From assembly GCF_029784155.1 (NCBI RefSeq), contig NC_073693.1, positions 238,084,447-238,148,446 on the forward strand: a stretch of 64,000 nucleotides of DNA, read 5' to 3'. This stretch comes from Uranotaenia lowii (lineage: Eukaryota > Arthropoda > Insecta > Diptera > Culicidae). The position numbers were made by a program, and so were the translations under genes. Numbering within the stretch: position 1 is the stretch's first letter; the number at the start of each line of letters is the position of its first letter. Under the pieces are notes generated by a model. The model was given only the letters and a program-made list of their open reading frames with translations, had not been told where the DNA came from and ran no database searches. Shown here one piece after another: positions 36,545-46,377 of this stretch.

Positions 36545-36899
36545 TCGATTTCCACTTGCTGGCGGGCCACCCTCCGGGACACCGGACCACAAACAAAGCT
36601 CCGACACAACCACATAATCCATACGGTGTAGCACAGCACAACACGCGTGCTTGTTCGTTTCGGCTAGAACTCGCGGATCGTCGCGAGGCGACAAAAAAGC
36701 TCGCATCCCAGCGACTTCGGACGCAAAGCTTTCGGGGCCCGAGTGGATAATCGTTGGAGCGTCGGTTAGTAAACTTGACTACGAACACGATCTACTTAGT
36801 ATACCGACCGAGTGTCAACAATGTTGTAGTAGAAGCGCACAAGCGGTTCTGATTCTAAAGATCGGGTTTAGTACACGACGACTGATATGAAAACATAGG
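36545..36899. other. GC-rich region upstream of the candidate promoter
   Basis: Balanced to GC-rich DNA with short open frames on both strands (36540-36788 minus, 36651-36890 plus). It lies immediately upstream of the minus-strand TATA box, as promoter-proximal DNA would. No protein family recognised. Confidence 0.3.
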
Positions 36900-37066
36900 C
36901 GTAGCGATCATGGGGAGTAAAGTGATTTTCACCATATCGAAGTTGATATAACATCAAATTGAATCTGTGGAAAAAGTCATAATTGAAGTTTTAATGTTGT
37001 TAAACAAAATTAATTTCTTCAGGGACCCTCAATGAATTTTTAACATCTTTAATATTGCATCATTAC
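36900..37066. mobile_element. Foldback-family copy, left piece (split by the copia insertion)
   Basis: The stretch TTTCTTCAGGGACCCTCAAT at about 37015 matches TTTCTTCAGGAACCCTCAAT at about 15019 in the foldback element. The matching sequence resumes at 40533 after the LTR retrotransposon. The last five bases before the LTR (ATTAC, 37062-37066) are duplicated at 40528-40532. Confidence 0.6.
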
Positions 37067-37486
37067 TGTTGAAACTTACGGTTTTCCTTGGTAGCAGCAA
37101 GCAGCAACTTCTGCTGCCACGAGCAGAACCAAAACAGTTTGTTTTGGTTCCGCATGCTTTGAGTCAATTCGCAATTGAAACAATAGCGGTGATGATTGAT
37201 GATGACAGCTGATGATGGTAAACACGGTACAAATGTTTACATCATCACACTGTGAAGCCAAACAACTCAACTTAGGTTTGTGGTAACACAACAGTGTTGC
37301 CAAATATTCTGGGTAAGAATGTCAAAGTACTCATTGAGAAATGAGTACTTTCCCGGTTAAGGAATATAAGAAGTGGAAAGTGACAATTAGCTATCGCTAA
37401 TTAATATAGTTGTATTCTACTGACCTCACAGACAAAACATGAATAAAGATAACTATATTCCACCACTGAAACCTGCGTTTTCAACA
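37067..37486 (+). repeat. 5' LTR of the copia derivative
   Basis: Contains a TATA-like AATATAAG at about 37363-37370 and a polyadenylation-type GAATAAAG at about 37441-37448. An 11-bp hairpin (AAGTACTCATT-GAGA-AATGAGTACTT) lies at about 37325-37350, just before the TATA, and is conserved in the 3' LTR. Ends are TG...CA. Confidence 0.92.
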
Positions 37487-37500
37487 GGTTATGGGCCCAG
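37487..37500 (+). promoter_or_regulatory. Primer binding site (initiator tRNA-Met anticodon arm)
   Basis: GGTTATGGGCCCAG begins directly at the LTR boundary and is the reverse complement of the CTGGGCCCATAACC part of insect initiator tRNA-Met (from memory of that tRNA). Use of a half-tRNA primer is characteristic of copia. Confidence 0.85.
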
Positions 37501-39239
37501 ATACGTCTGGAAATGGAAGTAAAGAGTTAGTGAGAGGGGTACTCTCAAGTAAATTAGCCTTGCGGTTAGCAAGTGCTTCAGCAGCCAGCGCAGAAGGACC
37601 AGCCGGGGTCGAGGAGCCAGCCAGAAGCCAGAGGACCATCGCAGAGGGCCAGCAAGCTGTCGGAAGTCCGCCAGCGCAGACACGAGCCCGAGGGTTATTC
37701 TCGATGCCGTCACGAGCCACGCTGGGGTTAGCATGCTTGAGCTCACGTCCGACGGCCGGGAGCAGTCCCAGGATCCGCAACCGAGATGGTTCAGCGCGAA
37801 GGTCGGTAATTCCACCCCGGAAAACTCGGGTGGACCTGATAGCCGAGAGGGTTACTCTCGTGCTTTGGCTGTGCGTTTTGGTCAGCAAACAGGAGCTGAT
37901 CCAAGCACAGACGACCACCAGCGTAGAGGATCGGCAGCGCAGTGACAATGAGATTTTCCAGGTCGGCCAGAACGTGCCAATGGAGTTCGAGGCCGGGAAG
38001 TCGGGTTCCGAGAGGGTTACTCTCGATGCCGACACGAGCCGCGCTGCCGTTAGCAGCATGGTTTTATATCCGATGGCCGGGAGGAGGACTCTCGGGATCT
38101 GTTACCAGGATTGGTCAGATCCTAATGCTCCAGATGGAGTATTAGCAAGGATTGGAGATTGGAAGAAGCTGTTTGCCGTGAGGGCTACTCTCGTGATGTG
38201 GAGCTACGCTACGATCAGTACGCGTGAGCTTATCCAAGCCTACAGTATGGTTTTTCTGTGGCTTTGGAGATGTTTTGGGCGACGGTTAGTTGCCAGCAAC
38301 TTCAGCAACGCATCAGAGCCAGATCGGGCTCATGCTGCTGAACGTTGCTCTCTGGCTTTTTGGAGCGCTCGAAGCATTGAAGCAGCGAGACGAAAGTCTA
38401 TGAAGCTGCAATTCGAGAAGATCGTTCTCATGCTTTTAAGCTGCGCTGTGGTTAGCATGCACGAGCTTGTCTTCGATATTTGAAAGTTGTTCCGGGTGCT
38501 GCGGAGGAGGTGTTTTCGGCGACGGTTAGTTGCCAGAAACTTTAGCAACACACAGTCAGATTGGACGTTTGTTGCTGAACTTTGCCTTCCCGCTTTTTAT
38601 AGCGATCAAAGAGTTGGAGTCGAGAAGATCATTCTCGTGCTTTGTAGCTGTGCTGCGTATAGTATGCGCGAGCATGTCTTCGATGGATGGAAGCTGCTCC
38701 GGGTGCTTCGGAGGAGGTGGTTCGGGCGATGGTTAGTCGCTAGCGAATTCATCCACCTCTTGATTTCTGTCGATCGAAGTGTAGCTAATTCACGAAGCCA
38801 CCGAGAAAGGGCCCTGTTAGCAACAAGAGATTGTTTATCTGCGGTTACCAGAAAACAACATGAAATATATGCTGTGCGTTTGCATGCTGAGGTTATCAGC
38901 CACCAGAATCAACGAAGATTCGTCGTCGATTCTGGTGCCAGTCAGCATACGTTGGTAGACGAGAGCGACTACGAGAGTAGCGATGGCGAAGATGACGATG
39001 ATGAGCAAGATTCCGTCAATCCCAAACCGGCCCAGAGACGCAGTCATCGAGCAGGAGGAGCTTATCAACGCTACGTGGCTAACGTAGCCGCTGATGATGA
39101 GGAAGAGCAACTTCGAATCGTCAGCAAGCTCAAGGGCCAAAGGGACTGCTTTTTCCGGAAGACCACCGCAGCCATGAAAGGAACGAGATTTGGGCTGAAC
39201 GAAGTGAGGTTATCACTGAGCAGCCATTCCACAATTTGA
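37491..39239 (+). pseudogene. Gag/protease-region remnant built of degenerate repeats
   Basis: One frame runs from 37491 to 39239 with a single stop at 38481-38483. No zinc knuckle is visible. The upstream part instead consists of diverged repeats: an E-R/K-V/I-x-L-V block with hairpin DNA recurs at 37532, 37689, 37844, 38009, 38178, 38414 and 38621, the last five in the same phase, and a VLRRRxFxRRLVAxNFSN block recurs around 38260, 38490 and 38700. Near 38919 RFVVDSGASQHTL is a copia-type aspartic protease active-site motif. An acidic stretch (DGEDDDDEQ) follows. The protein cannot be a working Gag; the 3' part is a protease fragment out of its usual context. Confidence 0.6.
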
Positions 39240-39670
39240 TCGGTTGTTTGCAGTTTTCGAGGCCGAAAAACAGTGCTGCGGTTAGCGTACTATCAAGCAG
39301 CCCTGGATGAGAGCGAGATTTGGGAAGCGGTTAGTTTAACCCATGTTAAAGGAAACCCATTCTGTTTCTCGTACAAATGGGTCTTCTGTAAGACAGCTGT
39401 CGAAACAGCCCTGGAGAAGTACGTGGCATGAGAGGCTGTTGGCTTACCCTAGGTCACAGGTTTCGTGACATGATCGTTCACTGTACGAAGATGAACGATG
39501 GTGAGGTTATCACCGAACAGCCGTTCAAAGAGTTGATCGGTTGTTCGCAGTATCTGGCGATATCATCGAGACCAGTTATTTGTGCAGCGGTTAGCGCACT
39601 ATGCCAATACCAGGCCAGTCTGGCCACTAACGAGGCCTGCAGCGTATTCTGCGATACCTTCGACGTATGA
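39240..39670 (+). pseudogene. Copia reverse-transcriptase scraps, partly duplicated
   Basis: Fragments such as DESEIWEA with KWVF (about 39305-39395) recall the start of copia RT, and TEQPFKELIGCSQYLAIS followed by RPVICAAVSALCQYQ (about 39508-39615) is the RT C-terminal connection. A diverged copy of the latter stretch lies about 300 bp upstream (39205-39300; compare GAGGTTATCACTGAGCAGCC with GAGGTTATCACCGAACAGCC). The catalytic YVDD core is missing. Confidence 0.65.
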
Positions 39671-40113
39671 CCGATATGGCGTTGGTATACCGCAGAAACG
39701 CGAACACGGATCCACTTACGGGAAATCTAGTTTCGTGGTTAACGAAACGTAAGCAGACGGTCAGTCTGTCGTCGACCGAAGCTGAGATAGGAGCCCTTTG
39801 CCATGCGGTCAAGGGAGGTTTGTGGTTAAAAAACTTCCATAGTGAATTAGGTGTGGTTAGCACTCCTTTAACGTTAATGGAAGACAACATCCCTTGCATC
39901 CAGTATCTGGAAGAGGCGCGGACTCATCAGCGGATGAAGCATCTGGACGTGAAGTATGCATTCATCAGGGAGATCGTAAGAAGCGGTCAGTTTTCATTGA
40001 GACACATCTCTACTGAGGATCAGCCAGCTGATGCGTTCACGAAGGCGTTATCAAGGGCGAGGCACGTGAAGCTGTTCAGCATTCTCAATCTGCGAATTGA
40101 GGGGAGGTGTTGA
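39667..40113 (+). pseudogene. Copia RNase H domain fragment
   Basis: An open frame encodes the C-terminal RNase H domain of Pol, which removes template RNA during reverse transcription. Diagnostic blocks are WLTKRKQTVSLSSTEAEI, the HLDVKYAFIRE motif and the C-terminal QPADAFTKAL. The stop at 40111-40113 lies within the first bases of the 3' LTR, as in many copia elements. This is the best preserved coding part; it cannot act alone because the upstream RT is lost. Confidence 0.85.
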
Positions 40114-40527
40114 AACTTACGGTTTTCCTTGGTAGCAGCAAGCAGCAACTTCTGCTGCCACGAGCAGAACCAAAACAGTTTGTTTTGGTTCCGCATGCTT
40201 TGAGTCAATTCGCAATTGAAACAATAGCGGTGATGATTGATGATGACAGCTGATGATGGTAAACACGGTACAAATGTTTACATCATCACACTGTGAAGCC
40301 AAACAACTCAACTTAGGTTTGTGGTAACACAACAGTGTTGCCAAATATTCTGGGTAAGAATATCAAAGTACTCATTGAGAAATGAGTACTTTCCCGTTTA
40401 GGGAATATAAGAAATGGAAAGTGACAATTAGCTATCGCTAATTAATATAGTTGTATTCTACTGACCTCACAGACGAAACATGAATAAAGATAACTATATT
40501 CCATCACTGAAACCTGCGTTTTCAACA
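40108..40527 (+). repeat. 3' LTR of the copia derivative
   Basis: 420 bp, six substitutions relative to the 5' LTR, concentrated in its second half. Preceded by the polypurine tract GAGGGGAGG and followed by the target duplication ATTAC (40528-40532). Confidence 0.92.
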
Positions 40528-40532
40528 ATTAC

Positions 40533-40960
40533 TTTTTTATGGACGCAAATTCAAAGTCCCAAAGAAAAACTCTCTAATCAGACCTTGTGAAGACTAAAAA
40601 AAATCCGAAAACATGCTTCAGGAGAAAGACTGTAGATCAGCTATGAAATGCTCAAAAAATGTACTAAGTGTCCATAAAAGTTGTAGTTAGGAGCTATACG
40701 TCGCACATACGAAAATATATTTTTGATTTTTTTTTAAGATCATGTTAAAAAGTAAAAAAAAATGGTGTTTAACCGCACTTTCTAATCAATGAACCGTCAA
40801 AACTGTCCAACTCGCACCAGATGAATTTTGAAAAAATGATTGAAAAGTTTACGTAATTTTGCACATTTTGTGCATTTTTCGATTGTCAAAATACGAAACG
40901 TTGAATTTTTGACGAATTTTCAAAGGACGCTGTTTCTGAACTGGAAAACAACTCGGTTCG
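40533..40960. mobile_element. Foldback-family copy, right piece
   Basis: Continues the element interrupted at 37066. Shared blocks with the foldback element at 15-17 kb include TCTAATCAGACCTTG (compare 15108), GACTGTAGATCAGC (compare 15330), CTTTCTAATCAATGAACCGT (compare 15740) and TGAAAAGTTTACGTAATTTT (inverse of about 16345). Confidence 0.6.
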
Positions 40961-41514
40961 CTCGAAAAACGAAAAACTAAGGGAATATGTGGATCGTTTT
41001 ATGTATATCTGAATATTGCGTTTAAAATAAGTTATTGGGTTCGCCTTTATTGCTTCCCTCAAAAAACAATAATAATTAACATTTATCAACATGACTACAC
41101 ACTATCGTGCTTCCATTGAATGATTGAAAAAGCCTAAGGCTTTCGACGTTAAATTTTATTCATACGCGGTTCAAATACAATTGCTTTATAATATTTTTCT
41201 ATATTTGTTTTGATGCAATTTGTCATTTTCAAAAAAAAAGGTTGGCTTAATAGCGGAACGTTATTTAAACATACGGAGGTATAATTGTGCCTTGATTTGA
41301 ATCAAAATTGATCTTGGCAGCATATTTTCAAATTCCATAAAAGGCGAAAGGAAACGCTTTTGGTCCAATGCTGTCATAATCATGTAAAAGTAATCACGCG
41401 GCTTAAAAATTGTCTGACTTGACCTCTTCTGGACCACATTAAAATTATGGTATCGAAATCATAGATGCAAAATGTATTTACCAATTCCTTTAGCTTTAGA
41501 TGGAATAGTGGAAT
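40961..41514. other. Spacer, no gene recognised
   Basis: AT-rich sequence; no coding frame or paired repeats supported. Confidence 0.45.
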
Positions 41515-41515
41515 C

Positions 41516-41797
41516 CACACAGAAAAATTTTTGACTATTACGTGTCACTGAAACTGCAACCTTTAAAATAAATCAACCTGTAATAAACCTGTAATTAACC
41601 TGTAATTATAATTTGTTTTCCTTGAAAGTTAACAAAGATTCATTTATTATTACAGCAAATGTCCTGTAAAACAGTTGTACACTAAAAATTAAATGTCACG
41701 TAATTTGTTTTTCGACCTGTAAAATTACGGTAGAGGTCCTGCTCTTTTTGTTACAGGATATTTTCGTAATTTTACAGGAAATAATTTTTGCTGGGTA
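41516..41797. mobile_element. Small MITE with CACACAG/CTGGGTA ends
   Basis: ACACAGAAAAATTTTTG at the left and CAAAAATT...CTGGGT inverse at the right form imperfect inverted ends about 280 bp apart. The interior repeats CCTGTAATTA / CCTGTAAAATTACG phrases on both strands. Its right end abuts the Tc1-like palindrome. Confidence 0.45.
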
Positions 41798-41801
41798 TAT
41801 A

Positions 41802-42583
41802 CAGTACCGTTCATAATTGTATAGAAATTGGAAGCAAGCGCACTGTCACTTCGACTTTGAACTTCCATAACTTTTTACTCTGATGATATTTTTAGATCAA
41901 ATTTTTTGCGTTAGGTAGATCAACTATCACACTATTATATCACAAAATTTGAGCTTTCTGGAGTTTGTGTGGCCTGAGAAACAGTAATTTTACGAAAATC
42001 GGACTTTTTGGACTTTTCTCATTCAAACTGCAATATCTCTGGAACTACGCAACATTTTTTTATTGAAATTTTGCACAGTGATTGTTGAAATATGAAGCTA
42101 GCATGTCTGAAGTTTTCGAAAAGTTCAATCGATGAGATCAAAAGTTACGTGAGGTGCAATATTTCAGGCATGAACCATCGTCCAAAATTCTATAGAAATC
42201 GCAATTCAAGGTTCATGCCTGAAATATTGCACCTCGCGTAACTTTTGATCTCATCGATTGAACTTTTCGAAAACTTCAGACATGCTAGTTTCATATTTCA
42301 ACAATCACTGTGCAAAATTTCAATGAAAAATGTTGCGTAGTTTCAGAGATATTGTAGTTTAAATGAGAAAAGTCCAAAAAGTCCGATTTTCGTAAAATTA
42401 CTGTTTCTCAGGCCACACAAACTCGAGAAAGCTCAAACTTTGTGTGATAATAGTGTGATAATTAATCTATCTAACGCAAAAATTTTTATCAAAAACTATC
42501 ATCAGAGTGAAAAGTTATGGAAGTTCAAATTCGAAGTGACAGTGCGCTTGCTTCCATTTTCTATACAATTATGAACGGTACTG
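41802..42583. mobile_element. Near-perfect palindromic Tc1-like MITE (782 bp)
   Basis: The element begins CAGTACCGTTCATAATTGTA, ends with its reverse complement, and is flanked by TA at 41800-41801 and 42584-42585. Each arm is about 375 bp; the arms differ at only scattered positions and are separated by about 33 bp near 42173-42207. CAGT termini and TA targets fit a Tc1/mariner MITE. It has no coding capacity. A transcript across it would form a very long hairpin. Confidence 0.92.
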
Positions 42584-42586
42584 TAC

Positions 42587-42587
42587 C

Positions 42588-42682
<95 letters not shown>

Positions 42683-42683
42683 A

Positions 42684-42776
<93 letters not shown>
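42587..42776. repeat. (CTGT)n microsatellite, ~47 units
   Basis: About 190 bp of CTGT repeats interrupted once by GTAT near 42683. It starts at the 3' target duplication of the palindromic MITE, whose end (GGTACTGTACC) may have seeded it. It produces an artefactual plus-strand frame of Cys-Leu-Ser-Val repeats. Confidence 0.97.
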
Positions 42777-42777
<1 letters not shown>

Positions 42778-43547
42778 GTGTTTCGTTAAATGGAGGAAAG
42801 GAAAAAAAATAGAAATTCTTTATAACTTTTTTTTACAGAAATTGAAAGTACTTGCGGTCTTCAGGAAATTTGATTATTAGTTTAAAACCTTTACTTTAAA
42901 TTTTTAAGGTTTTTTGTAAAAATGCAGAAATTTCTTAAAAGATTTTATCTCATTTTCAAAAGTTTAAATAAAATAAAAGCTAATAGAAAAAAAATTCTAA
43001 TTAAATATTTGTATTCGAGGCACTCAAATTAATCTTAATTGGTTCTTAAATTCTTTGTATTTTGGAAAAATGTGAATTTAGGGGCATTTTGAAATTTATC
43101 AAAACCCTTTTGAAAGTTGAACATTGAGAAGATAAAAAAAAATTAAATTGAGTCTGAAATGGGTTTCTTGAAGAATATTTCAAGTAAGCATGAAATTTGT
43201 AATGATATAATCTATTTATTTGTAATCGAAAAGATTTGCAATAAAGAAATGGATACTGTGTTTTAGATTTTTATTGATAATCATTTTGACTATTTAGAGT
43301 ATTGAACACGTGTCCCATGGCTAATAACTTGTTGATTTGTAAAATTAGTGTTCTATGTGTAAGTTTTAAAGTTAATTTGGTTGGTTCCAAATTTTGAACT
43401 TATTATATTAACCTTCTTAATAAAAAAAAACCCTTTATTAAGGTGGAGTTTTTCTGTTTTAAAAATTTGAGTTTTAATACAATAGGTTTATTGAATTGCT
43501 ATTCTAATCTAGCAATAAAAAATAAGTTTCAATTCGTGAAGGTCAGT
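42777..43547. other. AT-rich spacer, no gene recognised
   Basis: AT-rich DNA between the microsatellite and the next MITE; nothing identified. Confidence 0.5.
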
Positions 43548-44017
43548 AAGGTTACCAGATTGCCCGGTTTTATCCGGGTTTGCCCGGATATTAAATACAA
43601 AATTTGGGAACAGTCCGGTCTGGCCGGGATTCATTATAAAATGCCCCGATACTGCCTGGATTTTTTTACTTTTTTTGGAAAACAAAACAAAACAAAATTG
43701 TGTTGTAAAAATTATTTATTTATGCCTCCAAAACGAATTTTTTTGAGTAAGTTTCATAAAAATAATCTTAAAGGGTTTTTTAGAAGCCTAAAATACGATT
43801 AAATAACCGTTGATAAGTTTTGATAAAAAAAATCTTAATTTTTTTTTCTTAATTTTTGTTGAGAGATTTCTGGGTTTTAACAAAATTTGCACAGATATAT
43901 TTAGGATATTTGTTCATCAATTTTGCAATAAAATTTCCGGATTTTGTCCGGTTTTAAGATAAAATAGCCCGGATTTGTCTGGCCTGGATACATGCTGGAA
44001 AAATTCTAGTAATCTTA
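43548..44017. mobile_element. MITE with CCCGG-rich inverted ends
   Basis: Left end TAAGGTTACCAGATTGCCCG and right end (reverse complement) TAAGATTACTAGAATTTTTC match at 11 of the first 13 positions. GC-rich subterminal blocks TTTATCCGGGTTTGCCCGG (left) and TCCGGTTTTAAGATAAAATA (right) are inversely related. About 470 bp, no transposase. The plus-strand 119-codon frame at 43443-43802 spans its edge and is unlikely to be real. Confidence 0.65.
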
Positions 44018-46177
44018 TCATATAGTGTTGGAAAACAAGATTTCTTTGGCCTATAGTGATTTAGGACCAAATTTCGCCGGGAGCTCATCAATTTTCTGAC
44101 ATGTTTATTAACACTTATTTTTTTACACCTTTTGGGATCAAAAATTTTGGTTACTATAGTAAATTCATTTCTTGATCTGAAAATTTTACTTGAAAAACTC
44201 CTAAACCCCCCTCCTCTGTTGCACGGCCTTGATACAGGATGATCACATTGCTCTAAAATAATACCCAGTTTCGTTTCACGTTACTTCTTAAGCTAAATTC
44301 TTCTAAGAAGAGTTTATTTTACAAAACCAAAAGATTAAGTCAATTTCTGTCAATCCAAAGCGGTTCAAATATTTGTTTCAGAAAAATTTTACCTGTAGTT
44401 TGTTGGTGTTTCCCTGGCTGCAAATGGTAATGTATAAGATTCTGAATGTGCTTATTGACCCGAACATCTTTAGAACGTTTAATGATCACTGATTCTGTAT
44501 AATTTGTGTGATCATGTTCAGGAACCAATCGAAGATGAAAATTATGTATTAAAAAAGAATTAATCGTACACATCGATTTCTTCTGTTAAAACGGATAAAT
44601 TATTATGTAGCGATTGGGAGGTAAAGTGATCATCCGGTATCGTATGAAATTTATACTTCAATTAATGAAGTCATAGAATTATCTAAAGATTTTCAGAAAA
44701 ATAACACCCTTATTTTATTGAAATAAGCCTCTGGGTTGAATTTCCATACAGTAAAATTACCCTAAAAAATTATTGAACAGCCCTAAAGTAACTGGAACAG
44801 TTTTTTTTAAATAATTAAAAATGGTTTTGCAATTTCTCTTTGATTAAAGAATGTTTGGAAGACAGTTTACAGATCAATTTTTTATTGTTAACATGTTACA
44901 AATATGAGATTTTAATCGAAAACGAAATATTCACGACGAAAAACGGAGTTTCAACATGAATTTTTATAATAATACTAGCAGACCCGGTAAACTTCGTCTT
45001 ACCGTGTTAAATTTGGCGTATATTTTTCAATTTTCACTAACTTTAAAAAGCATTTAATATTGAGTTGTGTCCTAGTCTTTTTTACATTTCCCTCCTTTCC
45101 GTTTATTAGAATTGTCCCACTTAATTCTATCGTAATTAAACCTAAAACCTAAGAATTTTAACTCAATTCTACGGGCCTTTACTTAAATTATCAAAAAATA
45201 ACCTTCAATAAATCTTACAGTATGAATACTTTTTAATTTACTTTTCTTTAATTCGGATTTTTGTACATCGCCGAATGATCAGGTATCAAGTTCTCGTTGC
45301 AAATTTGTTTTTTTTTTCAGCACTTGACGTAAACATCCAACTTGGCAAGCCTCGTGCAAAAAAATTTTTGTAACTTGTTCCATAAATAATTGTATGTTGA
45401 TAATATGTATGTTTCATTTTATGTATACCGATTAGTTGATTTATTCCACTTTGTTCGAGTTCACATTAAGGTTTATATCGAAATCAAAAGTTTCTCATTT
45501 ATTGGAATTTATTGCATTTGAAACTTTATATAAATAGAGTTTTTAATATCGGGACCACTTTTGGAGTATTTGCCTAATATTATGCCTAACACTGCGCTTT
45601 CAGCTCCCAATTAGCTTTGGATGGTATATTTTTTAGAGCAGAATAGATAAGAACAGTAGATTTTTGAATAACTATTTTTAAACAGCATTTTGTTCACCAT
45701 CCTCATCCTTTGGAGCAGTTTAACTAATATCCATCTTTTCACCAAAATCATGTTCAAAAAAGATTCGCCAGATATCAAACTTATAGACATGAAACATTTC
45801 AGCTTGAAGTGTTCCCAAACAGCACTTGTCATAGCATGAAATCTGGAAATTTTGTATACTCCAAATTACTTTTTTATATTTATGTAAGCCAAATATGCCA
45901 CTTAATTTTCTTTGTACTTTAACTTAATGAATAAGGGAAACGATTGGTTTTGAAAGAAGGAAAAATTATGTTTAGATTTTTTTTTTGTTATTCAACCGAA
46001 TCATAGCATTTTTTACATTTTATCTTAAAAGCATATGTGCCAATTTATCCCAATTTTTTTTTAAGATCCTAATTGAAGCATTGGAATGTTCATTTCAAAA
46101 TTTCCTGAACATTGTTGGTGGAGATCTGCGATTTTATTAAGGATATAATAATATTTTCAAGAATCAATAACATTTAA
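44018..46177. other. AT-rich DNA, no gene recognised; dispersed-repeat scrap near 44984
   Basis: No supported gene. ACTAGCAGACCCGGTAAACT at about 44984-45003 resembles the repeat end at 3128-3165. The sequence GTAGCGATTGGGAGGTAAAG near 44608 resembles GTAGCGATCATGGGGAGTAA at 36901, a possible remnant of the foldback family. Confidence 0.4.
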
Positions 46178-46377
46178 GGGCTCGTGATATAGCTCAGTTG
46201 GCAAGTCTGTTGTCTCCTGAGCCGATGTCCGCGAGTTCGAGCCCAAGAGTAAACATCGAACACAGTTGTACCGGATAAGTTTTTCAATAACGATCCGCCA
46301 AAAGTAACGTTGATAAAGTCGCGAATGCCATAAAGATGGTAAAACGACTATAATCGAAACAAACAAACAAAAAAAAA
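46178..46377 (+). repeat. tRNA-derived SINE family A, full-length copy
   Basis: A box TAGCTCAGTTGG (about 46190-46201) and B box GAGTTCGAGCC (about 46233-46243) mark the tRNA-like Pol III head. A body of about 120 bp (ACACAGTTGTACCGGATAAG, GTCGCGAATGCCATAAAGAT) ends in an (AAAC)n/A-rich tail. Copies occur at 23347-23521 and 59748-59931 (minus) and a diverged one at 28049-28190. No clear target duplication here. Confidence 0.8.

Larger units (their letters stand above)
37067..40527 (+). mobile_element. Ty1/copia LTR retrotransposon derivative, non-autonomous
   Basis: Two 420-bp LTRs (37067-37486, 40108-40527) enclose 2621 bp. LTRs start TGTTGAAA and end TTTCAACA and differ at 6 positions (98.6% identity). 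A perfect 5-bp target duplication, ATTAC, flanks the element. The primer site is GGTTATGGGCCCAG at 37487-37500, complementary to the anticodon-arm region of insect initiator tRNA-Met as in Drosophila copia. A purine tract (GAGGGGAGG, 40099-40107) precedes the 3' LTR. The interior keeps only scraps of protease, reverse transcriptase and RNase H. Integrase was not found. Mobilisation must have depended on another element. Confidence 0.92.

Noticed and set aside
37481..38059. Minus-strand frames of 108-192 codons opposite the copia Gag region
   Set aside because: They are antisense shadows in a GC-rich repetitive stretch; the plus strand carries the primer site, protease motif and RNase H in one direction.
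42517..42789. Cys-Leu-Ser-Val repeat protein
   Set aside because: A translation of the CTGT microsatellite running out of the palindromic MITE.
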